Assembly (NCBI RefSeq): GCF_029227915.1
Contig: NC_079880.1
Coordinates: 29,197,501-29,261,500 of the forward strand
DNA: 64,000 nt
DNA from: Hydractinia symbiolongicarpus
Lineage: Eukaryota > Cnidaria > Hydrozoa > Anthoathecata > Hydractiniidae
Reading direction: 5' to 3'
In this document: in pieces, positions 32,301-45,289 of the stretch
Position numbering within the stretch: position 1 is the stretch's first letter
Layout: each line of letters begins with the position of its first letter
Notes under the pieces: generated by a model
What the model was told of the DNA's origin: nothing
The model's database searches: none
What the model saw: the letters and a program-made list of their open reading frames with translations, nothing else
Program-made: the position numbers and the translations under genes

Positions 32301-34601
32301 GTCCCGGATTTACGGGAAATCGCAGGTTTTCGTTTCCCGGCGATTAAACTTCTTTTATTCAGCGTCTCATCAAAAATGAAAACATTTTTGAAAACTAAAA
32401 GTCTCATGCGTTTTAGTGGTGAAAAGATAATTTAAAAATCGTCCGGGAAATGATTTTACACCCTGGGTACTTTCTTTGTATACTTTTGATTATACGGGCC
32501 GAGACCGGGGTTTACGGGAAATGGCGGGTTTTCGTTTGCCGGCGATTAAACTTCTTTTATTCAACGTCTCAAAAATGAAAACATTTTTGAAAACTACAAG
32601 TCTCATGCGTTTTAGTGGTGAAAAGATAATTTAAAAATCGTTCGGGAAATGAGTTTACACCCTGGGTACTTTCTTTGTATACTTTTGACTTTACAGGCCG
32701 AGTCCGGGATTTACGGGAAATCGCAGGTTTTCGTTTGCCGGCGTTTAAACTGCTTTCATTCAGCGTCTCATCAAAAATGAAAACAAGTTTGAAGACTACA
32801 AGTCTCATGCGATTTAGTGGTGAAAAAATAATTTAAAAAATCGTTCGGGAAATGAGTTTACTCCCTGGGTACTTTCTTTGTATACTTTTGACTATACGGG
32901 CCAAGCCCGGGATTTACAGGAAATCGCGGGTTTTCGTTTGCCGGCGATTAAACCTCTTTCATTAGGCGTCTCATCAAAAATGAAAACATTTTTGAAGACT
33001 ACAAGTCTCATGCGATTTAGTGGTGAAAAAATAATTTAAAAAATCGTTCTGGAAATGAGTTTACTCACAGGGTACTTTCTTTGTATACATTCGACTATAC
33101 GGGCCAAGCCCGGGATTTACGGGAAATCGCGGGTTTTCGTTTGCCGGCTATTAAACCTCTTTCATTAGGCGTCTCATCAAAAATGAAAACATTTTTGAAA
33201 ACTACAAGTCTCATGCGTTTTAGTGGTGAAAAAATAATTTAAAAAATCGTTCTGGAAATGAGTTTACTCACAGGGTACTTCCTTTGTATACATTCGACTA
33301 CACGGGCCAAGCCCGGCAATTACGGGAAATGGCGGGTTTTCGTTTGCCGGCGATTAAACTTCTTTTATTCAGTGTCTCATCAAAAATGAAAACATTTTTG
33401 AAAACTGCAAGTCTCATGCGTTTTAGTGGTGAAAAAATAATTTAAAAAATCGTTCGGTAAATGAGTTTACTCCCTGGGTACTTTCTTTGTATACTTTTGA
33501 CTATACGGGCCGAGTCCGGGATTTACGGGAAGTCGCGGGTTTTCATTTGCCGGCAATTAAACCTCTTTTATTCAGCGTCTCATCAAAAATGAAAACATTT
33601 TTGAAAACTGCAAGTCTCATGCGTTTTAGTGGTGAAAAAATAATTTAAAGAATCGTTCGGGAAATAAGTTTACTCCCTGGGTACTTTCTTTGTATACTTT
33701 TGACTATACGGGCCGAGTCAGGGATTTACGGCAAGTCGCGGGTTTTCGTTTGCCGTCGATTAAACTTCTTTTATTCAGCGTCTCATCAAAAATGAAAACT
33801 TTTTTAAAAACCACAAGTCTCATGCGTTTTAGTGGTGAAAAGATAATTTGGAAAATCGTTCGGGAAATGAGTTTACACCCTGGGTACTTTCTTTGTATAC
33901 TTTTGACTATACGGGCCGAGTCCGGGATTTACGGGAAGTCGCGGGTTTTCGTTTGCCGGCGATTAAACTTCTTTTATTTAGCGTCTCATCAAAAATGAAA
34001 ACATTTTTAAAAACTACAAGTCTCATGGGCTTTAGAGGTGAAATAATAATTTAAAAAATCGTTCGGGTAATGAGTTTACTCCCTGGGTACTTTCTTTGTA
34101 TACTTTTGACTATACGGGCCGAGTCCGGGATTTACGGGAAGTCGCCGGTTTTCGTTTGCCGGCGATTAAACTTCTTTTATTCAGGGTCTCATCAAAAATA
34201 AAAACATTTTTTAAAACTACAAGTCTCATGGGCTTTAGAGGTGAAATAATAATTTAAAAAATCGTTCGTGAAATGAGTTTACTCCCTTGGTACTTTCTTT
34301 GTATACTTTTGATTATACGGGCCCCAGTCCGGGGTTTACGGGAAATGGCGGGTTTTCGTTTGCCGGCGAATAAACTTCTTTTATTCAGCGTCTCATCAAA
34401 AATGAAAACATGTTTGAAAACTACAAGTCTCATGCGTTTTAGTGGTGAAAAGATAATTTGAAAAATCGTTCTGGAAATGAGTTTACACCCTGGGTACTTT
34501 CTTTGTATACTTTTGACTATACGGGCCGAGTCCGGGATTTACGGGAAATCGCAGGTTTTCGTTTGCCGGCGATTAAATTTCTTTTATTCAGCGTCTCATC
34601 A
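29330..34601 (+). repeat. 2636-bp higher-order repeat (13 monomers), two copies
   Basis: Copies at about 29330-31965 and 31966-34601. The same ordered set of variants appears in each, including GAAAAAAAGAATTT, the GTTTAAACTGCTTTCATTCAG monomer, GGCAATTACGG, GAGTCAGGGATTTACGGC and CCCCAGTCCGGGG. Differences seen are few: GCCTGGCAATTACGGGAAAGGG versus GCCCGGCAATTACGGGAAATGG, and AAATGAG versus AAATAAG (near 33663). Confidence 0.87.
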
Positions 34602-37600
34602 AAAATGAAAACATTTTTGAAAACTACAAGTCTCATGCGTTTTAGTGGTGAAAAAATAGTTTAAAAAGTCGTTCGTGAAATGAGTTTATTCCCTTGGTAC
34701 TTTCTTTGTATACTTTTGACTATACGGGCCAAGCCCGGGATTTACGGGAAATCGCGGGTTTTCGTTTGCCGGCGATTAAACTTCTTTTATTCAGCGTCTC
34801 ATCAAAAATGAAAACATTTTTGAAAACTACAAGTCTTATGCGTTTTAGTGGTGAAAAAATAATTTAAAAAATCGTTCTGGAAATGAGTTTACTCACAGGG
34901 TACTTTCTTTGTATACATTCGACTATACGGGCCAAGCCCGGGATTTACGGGAAATCGCGGGTTTTCGTTTGCCGGTGATTAAACCTTTTTCATTAAGCGT
35001 CTCATCAAAAATGAAAACATTTTTGAAAACTACAAGTCTCATGCGTTTTAGTGGTGAAAAAAAATTTAAAAAATCGTTCGGGAAATGAGTTTACTCCCTG
35101 GGTACTTTCTTTGTATACTTTTGACTTTACAGGACGAGTCCGGGATTTACGGGAAATCGCAGGTTTTCGTTTGCCGGCGTTTAAACTGCTTTTATTCAGC
35201 GTCTCATCAAAAATGAAAACAAGTTTGAAGACTACAAGTCTCATGCGATTTAGTGGTGAAAAAATAATTTAAAAAATCGTTCGGGAAATGAGTTTACTCC
35301 CTGGGTACTTTCTTTGTATACTTTTGACTATACAGGCCAAGCCCGGGATTTACAGGAAATCGCGGGTTTTCGTTCGCCGGCGATTAAACCTCTTTCATTA
35401 GGCGTCTCATCAAAAATGAAAACATTTTTGAAGACTACAAGTCTCATGCGATTTAGTGGTGAAAAAATAATTTAAAAAATCGTTCTGGAAATGAGTTTAC
35501 TCACAGGGTACTTTCTTTGTATACATTCGACTATACGGGCCAAGCCCGGGATTTACGGGAAATCGCGGGTTTTCGTTTGCCGGCGATTAAACCTCTTTCA
35601 TTAGGCGTCTCATCAAAAATGAAAACATTTTTGAAAACTACAAGTCTCATGCGTTTTAGTGGCGAAAAGATAATTTGGAAAATCGTTCGGGAAATGAGTT
35701 TACACCCTGGGTACTTTCTTTGTATACTTTTGACTATACGGGCCGAGTCCGGGATTTACGGGAAGTCGCGGGTTTTCGTTTGCCGGCGATTAAACTTCTT
35801 TTATTTAGCGTCTCATCAAAAATGAAAACATTTTTAAAAACTACAAGTCTCATGGGCTTTAGATGTGAAATAATAATTTAAAAAATCGTTCGGGTAATGA
35901 GTTTACTCCCTGGGTACTTTCTTTGTATACTTTTGACTATACGGGCCGAGTCCGGGATTTACGGGAAGTCGCGGGGTTTCGTTTGCCGGCGATTAAACTT
36001 CTTTTATTCAGGGTCTCATCAAAAATAAAAACATTTTTTAAAACTACAAGTCTCATGGGCTTTAGAGGTGAAATAATAATTTAAAAAATCGTTCGTGAAA
36101 TGAGTTTACACCCTGGGTACTTTCTTTGTATACTTTTGACTATACGGGCCGAGTCCGGGATTTACGGGAAATCGCAGGTTTTTGTTTGCCGGCGATTAAA
36201 TTTCTTTTATTCAGCGTCTCATCAAAAATGAAAACATTTTTGAAAACTACAAGTCTCATGCGTTTTAGTGGTGAAAAAATAGTTTAAAAAGTCGTTCGTG
36301 AAATGAGTTTATTCCCTTGGTACTTTCTTTGTATACTTTTGACTATACGGGCCAAGCCCGGGATTTACGGGAAATCGCGGGTTTTCGTTTGCCGGCGATT
36401 AAACTTCTTTTATTCAGCGTCTCATTAAAAATGAAAACATTTTTGAAAACTACAAGTCTTATGCGTTTTAGTGGTGAAAAAATAATTTAAAAAATCGTTC
36501 TGGAAATGAGTTTACTCACAGGGTACTTTCTTTGTATACATTCGACTATGCGGGCCAAGCCCGGGATTTACGGGAAATCGCGGGTTTTCGTTTGCCGGCG
36601 ATTAAACCTTTTTCATTAAGCGTCTCATCAAAAATGAAAACATTTTTGAAAACTACAAGTCTCATGCGTTTTAGTGGTGAAAAAAAATTTAAAAAATCGT
36701 TCGGGAAATGAGTTTACTCCCTGGGTACTTTCTTTGTATACTTTTGACTTTACAGGCCGAGTCCGGGATTTACGGGAAATCGCAGGTTTTCGTTTGCCGG
36801 CGTTTAAACTGCTTTTATTCAGCGTCTCATCAAAAATGAAAACAAGTTTGAAGACTACAAGTCTCATGCGATTTAGTGGTGAAAAAATAATTTAAAAAAT
36901 CGTTCGGGAAATGAGTTTACTCCCTGGGTACTTTCTTTGTATACTTTTGACTATACAGGCCAAGCCCGGGATTTACAGGAAATCGCGGGTTTTCGTTCGC
37001 CGGCGATTAAACCTCTTTCATTAGGCGTCTCATCAAAAATGAAAACATTTTTGAAGACTACAAGTCTCATGCGAATTAGTGGTGAAAAAATAATTTGAAA
37101 AATTGTTCTGGAAATGAGTTTACTCACAGGGTACTTTCTTTGTATACATTCGACTATACGGGCCAAGCCCGGGATTTACGGGAAATCGCTGGTTTTCGTT
37201 TGCCGGCGATTAAACCTCTTTCATTAGGCGTCTCATTAAAAATGAAAACATTTTTGAAAACTACAAGTCTCATGCGTTTTAGTGGCGAAAAAAGAATTTA
37301 AAAAATCGTTCGGGAAATGAGTTTACTCCCTGGGTACTTTCTTTGTATACATTTGACTACACGGGCCAAACCCGGGATTTAGGGGAAATCGCTGGTTTTC
37401 GTTTGCCGGCGATTAAACCTCTTTCATTAAGCGTCTCATCAAAAATGAAAACATTTTTGAAAACTACAAGTCTCATGCGTTTTAGTGGTGAAATAATAAT
37501 TTAAAAAATCGTTCGGGAAATGAATTTACACCCTGGGTACTTTCTTTGTATACTTTTGACTATACGGGTTGAGTCCCGGATTTACGGGAAATCGCAGGTT

Positions 37601-40600
37601 TTCGTTTCCCGGCGATTAAACTTCTTTTATTCAGCGTCTCATCAAAAATGAAAACATTTTTGAAAACTAAAAGTCTCATGCGTTTTAGTGGTGAAAAGAT
37701 AATTTAAAAATCGTCCGGGAAATGATTTTACACCCTGGGTACTTTCTTTGTATACTTTTGATTATACGGGCCGAGACCGGCTTTACGGGAAATGGCGGGT
37801 TTTCGTTTGCCGGCGATTAAACTTCTTTTATTCAACGTCTCAAAAATGAAAACATTTTTGAAAACTACAAGTCTCATGCGTTTTAGTGGTGAAAAGATAA
37901 TTTAAAAATCGTTCGGGAAATGAGTTTACACCCTGGGTACTTTCTTTGTATACTTTTGACTTTACAGGCCGAGTCCGGGATTTACGGGAAATCGCAGGTT
38001 TTCGTTTGCCGGCGTTTAAACTGCTTTCATTCAGCGTCTCATCAAAAATGAAAACAAGTTTGAAGACTACAAGTCTCATGCGATTTAGTGGTGAAAAAAT
38101 AATTTAAAAAATCGTTCGGGAAATGAGTTTACTCCCTGGGTACTTTCTTTGTATACTTTTGACTATACGGGCCAAGCCCGGGATTTACAGGAAATCGCGG
38201 GTTTTCGTTTGCCGGCGATTAAACCTCTTTCATTAGGCGTCTCATCAAAAATGAAAACATTTTTGAAGACTACAAGTCTCATGCGATTTAGTGGTGAAAA
38301 AATAATTTAAAAAATCGTTCTGGAAATGAGTTTACTCACAGGGTACTTTCTTTGTATACATTCGACTATACGGGCCAAGCCCGGGATTTACGGGAAATCG
38401 CGGGTTTTCGTTTGCCGGCGATTAAACCTCTTTCATTAGGCGTCTCATCAAAAATGAAAACATTTTTGAAAACTACAAGTCTCATGCGTTTTAGTGGTGA
38501 AAAAATAATTTAAAAAATCGTTCTGGAAATGAGTTTACTCACAGGGTACTTCCTTTGTATACATTCGACTACACGGGCCAAGCCCGGCAATTACGGAAAA
38601 TGGCGGGTTTTCGTTTGCCGGCGATTAAACTTCTTTTATTCAGTGTCTCATCAAAAATGAAAACATTTTTGAAAACTGCAAGTCTCATGCGTTTTAGTGG
38701 TGAAAAAATAATTTAAAAAATCGTTCGGTAAATGAGTTTACTCCCTGGGTACTTTCTTTGTATACTTTTGACTATACGGGCCGAGTCCGGGATTTACGGG
38801 AAGTCGCGGGTTTTCATTTGCCGGCAATTAAACCTCTTTTATTCAGCGTCTCATCAAAAATGAAAACATTTTTGAAAACTGCAAGTCTCATGCGTTTTAG
38901 TGGTGAAAAAATAATTTAAAGAATCGTTCGGGAAATGAGTTTACTCCCTGGGTACTTTCTTTGTATACTTTTGACTATACGGGCCGAGTCAGGGATTTAC
39001 GGCAAGTCGCGGGTTTTCGTTTGCCGTCGATTAAACTTCTTTTATTCAGCGTCTCATCAAAAATGAAAACTTTTTTAAAAACCACAAGTCTCATGCGTTT
39101 TAGTGGTGAAAAGATAATTTGGAAAATCGTTCGGGAAATGAGTTTACACCCTGGGTACTTTCTTTGTATACTTTTGACTATACGGGCCGAGTCCGGGATT
39201 TACGGGAAGTCGCGGGTTTTCGTTTGCCGGCGATTAAACTTCTTTTATTTAGCGTCTCATCAAAAATGAAAACATTTTTAAAAACTACAAGTCTCATGGG
39301 CTTTAGAGGTGAAATAATAATTTAAAAAATCGTTCGGGTAATGAGTTTACTCCCTGGGTACTTTCTTTGTATACTTTTGACTATACGGGCCGAGTCCGGG
39401 ATTTACGGGAAGTCGCCGGTTTTCGTTTGCCGGCGATTAAACTTCTTTTATTCAGGGTCTCATCAAAAATAAAAACATTTTTTAAAACTACAAGTCTCAT
39501 GGGCTTTAGAGGTGAAATAATAATTTAAAAAATCGTTCGTGAAATGAGTTTACTCCCTTGGTACTTTCTTTGTATACTTTTGATTATACGGGCCCCAGTC
39601 CGGGGTTTACGGGAAATGGCGGGTTTTCGTTTGCCGGCGAATAAACTTCTTTTATTCAGCGTCTCATCAAAAATGAAAACATGTTTGAAAACTACAAGTC
39701 TCATGCGTTTTAGTGGTGAAAAGATAATTTGAAAAATCGTTCTGGAAATGAGTTTACACCCTGGGTACTTTCTTTGTATACTTTTGACTATACGGGCCGA
39801 GTCCGGGATTTACGGGAAATCGCAGGTTTTCGTTTGCCGGCGATTAAATTTCTTTTATTCAGCGTCTCATCAAAAATGAAAACATTTTTGAAAACTACAA
39901 GTCTCATGCGTTTTAGTGGTGAAAAAATAGTTTAAAAAGTCGTTCGTGAAATGAGTTTATTCCCTTGGTACTTTCTTTGTATACTTTTGACTATACGGGC
40001 CAAGCCCGGGATTTACGGGAAATCGCGGGTTTTCGTTTGCCGGCGATTAAACTTCTTTTATTCAGCGTCTCATCAAAAATGAAAACATTTTTGAAAACTA
40101 CAAGTCTTATGCGTTTTAGTGGTGAAAAAATAATTTAAAAAATCGTTCTGGAAATGAGTTTACTCACAGGGTACTTTCTTTGTATACATTCGACTATACG
40201 GGCCAAGCCCGGGATTTACGGGAAATCGCGGGTTTTCGTTTGCCGGCGATTAAACCTTTTTCATTAAGCGTCTCATCAAAAATGAAAACATTTTTGAAAA
40301 CTACAAGTCTCATGCGTTTTAGTGGTGAAAAAAAATTTAAAAAATCGTTCGGGAAATGAGTTTACTCCCTGGGTACTTTCTTTGTATACTTTTGACTTTA
40401 CAGGACGAGTCCGGGATTTACGGGAAATCGCAGGTTTTCGTTTGCCGGCGTTTAAACTGCTTTTATTCAGCGTCTCATCAAAAATGAAAACAAGTTTGAA
40501 GACTACAAGTCTCATGCGATTTAGTGGTGAAAAAATAATTTAAAAAATCGTTCGGGAAATGAGTTTACTCACAGGGTACTTCCTTTGTATACATTCGACT

Positions 40601-43600
40601 ACACGGGCCAAGCCCGGCAATTACGGAAAATGGCGGGTTTTCGTTTGCCGGCGATTAAACTTCTTTTATTCAGTGTCTCATCAAAAATGAAAACATTTTT
40701 GAAAACTGCAAGTCTCATGCGTTTTAGTGGTGAAAAAATAATTTAAAAAATCGTTCGGTAAATGAGTTTACTCCCTGGGTACTTTCTTTGTATACTTTTG
40801 ACTATACGGGCCGAGTCCGGGATTTACGGGAAGTCGCGGGTTTTCATTTGCCGGCAATTAAACCTCTTTTATTCAGCGTCTCATCAAAAATGAAAACATT
40901 TTTGAAAACTGCAAGTCTCATGCGTTTTAGTGGTGAAAAAATAATTTAAAGAATCGTTCGGGAAATGAGTTTACTCCCTGGGTACTTTCTTTGTATACTT
41001 TTGACTATACGGGCCGAGTCAGGGATTTACGGCAAGTCGCGGGTTTTCGTTTGCCGTCGATTAAACTTCTTTTATTCAGCGTCTCATCAAAAATGAAAAC
41101 TTTTTTAAAAACCACAAGTCTCATGCGTTTTAGTGGTGAAAAGATAATTTGGAAAATCGTTCGGGAAATGAGTTTACACCCTGGGTACTTTCTTTGTATA
41201 CTTTTGACTATACGGGCCGAGTCCGGGATTTACGGGAAGTCGCGGGTTTTCGTTTGCCGGCGATTAAACTTCTTTTATTTAGCGTCTCATCAAAAATGAA
41301 AACATTTTTAAAAACTACAAGTCTCATGGGCTTTAGAGGTGAAATAATAATTTAAAAAATCGTTCGGGTAATGAGTTTACTCCCTGGGTACTTTCTTTGT
41401 ATACTTTTGACTATACGGGCCGAGTCCGGGATTTACGGGAAGTCGCCGGTTTTCGTTTGCCGGCGATTAAACTTCTTTTATTCAGGGTCTCATCAAAAAT
41501 AAAAACATTTTTTAAAACTACAAGTCTCATGGGCTTTAGAGGTGAAATAATAATTTAAAAAATCGTTCGTGAAATGAGTTTACTCCCTTGGTACTTTCTT
41601 TGTATACTTTTGATTATACGGGCCCCAGTCCGGGGTTTACGGGAAATGGCGGGTTTTCGTTTGCCGGCGAATAAACTTCTTTTATTCAGCGTCTCATCAA
41701 AAATGAAAACATGTTTGAAAACTACAAGTCTCATGCGTTTTAGTGGTGAAAAGATAATTTGAAAAATCGTTCTGGAAATGAGTTTACACCCTGGGTACTT
41801 TCTTTGTATACTTTTGACTATACGGGCCGAGTCCGGGATTTACGGGAAATCGCAGGTTTTCGTTTGCCGGCGATTAAATTTCTTTTATTCAGCGTCTCAT
41901 CAAAAATGAAAACATTTTTGAAAACTACAAGTCTCATGCGTTTTAGTGGTGAAAAAATAGTTTAAAAAGTCGTTCGTGAAATGAGTTTATTCCCTTGGTA
42001 CTTTCTTTGTATACTTTTGACTATACGGGCCAAGCCCGGGATTTACGGGAAATCGCGGGTTTTCGTTTGCCGGCGATTAAACTTCTTTTATTCAGCGTCT
42101 CATCAAAAATGAAAACATTTTTGAAAACTACAAGTCTTATGCGTTTTAGTGGTGAAAAAATAATTTAAAAAATCGTTCTGGAAATGAGTTTACTCACAGG
42201 GTACTTTCTTTGTATACATTCGACTATACGGGCCAAGCCCGGGATTTACGGGAAATCGCGGGTTTTCGTTTGCCGGCGATTAAACCTTTTTCATTAAGCG
42301 TCTCATCAAAAATGAAAACATTTTTGAAAACTACAAGTCTCATGCGTTTTAGTGGTGAAAAAAAATTTAAAAAATCGTTCGGGAAATGAGTTTACTCCCT
42401 GGGTACTTTCTTTGTATACTTTTGACTTTACAGGACGAGTCCGGGATTTACGGGAAATCGCAGGTTTTCGTTTGCCGGCGTTTAAACTGCTTTTATTCAG
42501 CGTCTCATCAAAAATGAAAACAAGTTTGAAGACTACAAGTCTCATGCGATTTAGTGGTGAAAAAATAATTTAAAAAATCGTTCGGGAAATGAGTTTACTC
42601 CCTGGGTACTTTCTTTGTATACTTTTGACTATACAGGCCAAGCCCGGGATTTACAGGAAATCGCGGGTTTTCGTTCGCCGGCGATTAAACCTCTTTCATT
42701 AGGCGTCTCATCAAAAATGAAAACATTTTTGAAGACTACAAGTCTCATGCGATTTAGTGGTGAAAAAATAATTTAAAAAATCGTTCTGGAAATGAGTTTA
42801 CTCACAGGGTACTTTCTTTGTATACATTCGACTATACGGGCCAAGCCCGGGATTTACGGGAAATCGCGGGTTTTCGTTTGCCGGCGATTAAACCTCTTTC
42901 ATTAGGCGTCTCATCAAAAATGAAAACATTTTTGAAAACTACAAGTCTCATGCGTTTTAGTGGCGAAAAGATAATTTGGAAAATCGTTCGGGAAATGAGT
43001 TTACACCCTGGGTACTTTCTTTGTATACTTTTGACTATACGGGCCGAGTCCGGGATTTACGGGAAGTCGCGGGTTTTCGTTTGCCGGCGATTAAACTTCT
43101 TTTATTTAGCGTCTCATCAAAAATGAAAACATTTTTAAAAACTACAAGTCTCATGGGCTTTAGATGTGAAATAATAATTTAAAAAATCGTTCGGGTAATG
43201 AGTTTACTCCCTGGGTACTTTCTTTGTATACTTTTGACTATACGGGCCGAGTCCGGGATTTACGGGAAGTCGCGGGGTTTCGTTTGCCGGCGATTAAACT
43301 TCTTTTATTCAGGGTCTCATCAAAAATAAAAACATTTTTTAAAACTACAAGTCTCATGGGCTTTAGAGGTGAAATAATAATTTAAAAAATCGTTCGTGAA
43401 ATGAGTTTACACCCTGGGTACTTTCTTTGTATACTTTTGACTATACGGGCCGAGTCCGGGATTTACGGGAAATCGCAGGTTTTTGTTTGCCGGCGATTAA
43501 ATTTCTTTTATTCAGCGTCTCATCAAAAATGAAAACATTTTTGAAAACTACAAGTCTCATGCGTTTTAGTGGTGAAAAAATAGTTTAAAAAGTCGTTCGT

Positions 43601-44601
43601 GAAATGAGTTTATTCCCTTGGTACTTTCTTTGTATACTTTTGACTATACGGGCCAAGCCCGGGATTTACGGGAAATCGCGGGTTTTCGTTTGCCGGCGAT
43701 TAAACTTCTTTTATTCAGCGTCTCATTAAAAATGAAAACATTTTTGAAAACTACAAGTCTTATGCGTTTTAGTGGTGAAAAAATAATTTAAAAAATCGTT
43801 CTGGAAATGAGTTTACTCACAGGGTACTTTCTTTGTATACATTCGACTATGCGGGCCAAGCCCGGGATTTACGGGAAATCGCGGGTTTTCGTTTGCCGGC
43901 GATTAAACCTTTTTCATTAAGCGTCTCATCAAAAATGAAAACATTTTTGAAAACTACAAGTCTCATGCGTTTTAGTGGTGAAAAAAAATTTAAAAAATCG
44001 TTCGGGAAATGAGTTTACTCCCTGGGTACTTTCTTTGTATACTTTTGACTTTACAGGCCGAGTCCGGGATTTACGGGAAATCGCAGGTTTTCGTTTGCCG
44101 GCGTTTAAACTGCTTTTATTCAGCGTCTCATCAAAAATGAAAACAAGTTTGAAGACTACAAGTCTCATGCGATTTAGTGGTGAAAAAATAATTTAAAAAA
44201 TCGTTCGGGAAATGAGTTTACTCCCTGGGTACTTTCTTTGTATACTTTTGACTATACAGGCCAAGCCCGGGATTTACAGGAAATCGCGGGTTTTCGTTCG
44301 CCGGCGATTAAACCTCTTTCATTAGGCGTCTCATCAAAAATGAAAACATTTTTGAAGACTACAAGTCTCATGCGAATTAGTGGTGAAAAAATAATTTGAA
44401 AAATTGTTCTGGAAATGAGTTTACTCACAGGGTACTTTCTTTGTATACATTCGACTATACGGGCCAAGCCCGGGATTTACGGGAAATCGCTGGTTTTCGT
44501 TTGCCGGCGATTAAACCTCTTTCATTAGGCGTCTCATTAAAAATGAAAACATTTTTGAAAACTACAAGTCTCATGCGTTTTAGTGGCGAAAAAAGAATTT
44601 A
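32030..44601 (+). repeat. 5271-bp duplication whose second copy grew to 7301 bp
   Basis: 32030-35290 recurs at 37301-40561 (offset 5271), and 33260-37464 recurs at 40561-44765 (offset 7301). The 2030-bp difference equals the internal duplication at 38531-42590. The block boundary is marked by AGTGGCGAAAAAAGAATTT at about 37283 and 44584. From 44602 a third copy starts but has lost one monomer near 44762. Confidence 0.87.
38531..42590 (+). repeat. 2030-bp tandem duplication (10 monomers)
   Basis: 38531-40560 and 40561-42590. Both contain the private variant GGCAATTACGGAAAATGG, whereas related copies elsewhere (for example 33313) have TTACGGGAAATGG. That shows a direct copy relationship. The join at 40560 is in ATGAGTTTACTC. 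Confidence 0.9.
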
Positions 44602-45289
44602 AAAAATCGTTCGGGAAATGAGTTTACTCCCTGGGTACTTTCTTTGTATACATTTGACTACACGGGCCAAACCCGGGATTTAGGGGAAATCGCTGGTTTT
44701 CGTTTGCCGGCGATTAAACCTCTTTCATTAAGCGTCTCATCAAAAATGAAAACATTTTTGAAAACTAAAAGTCTCATGCGTTTTAGTGGTGAAAAGATAA
44801 TTTAAAAATTGTCCGGGAAATGATTTTACACCCTGGGTACTTTCTTTGTATACTTTTGATTATACGGGCCGAGACCGGGGTTTACGGGAAATGGCGGGTT
44901 TTCGTTTGCCGGCGATTAAACTTCTTTTATTCAACGTCTCAAAAATGAAAACATTTTTGAAAACTACAAGTCTCATGCGTTTTAGTGGTGAAAAGATAAT
45001 TTAAAAATCGTTCGGGAAATGAGTTTACACCCTGGGTACTTTCTTTGTATACTTTTGACTTTACAGGCCGAGTCCGGGATTTACGGGAAATCGCAGGTTT
45101 TCGTTTGCCGGCGTTTAAACTGCTTTCATTCAGCGTCTCATCAATAATGAAAACAAGTTTGAAGACTGCAAGTCTCATGCGTTTTAGTGGTGAAAAAATA
45201 ATTTAAAAAGTCGTTCGGGAAATGGGTTTACTCCCTGGGTACTTTCTTTGTATACTTTTGACTATACGGGCCGAGTCCGGGATTTACGG

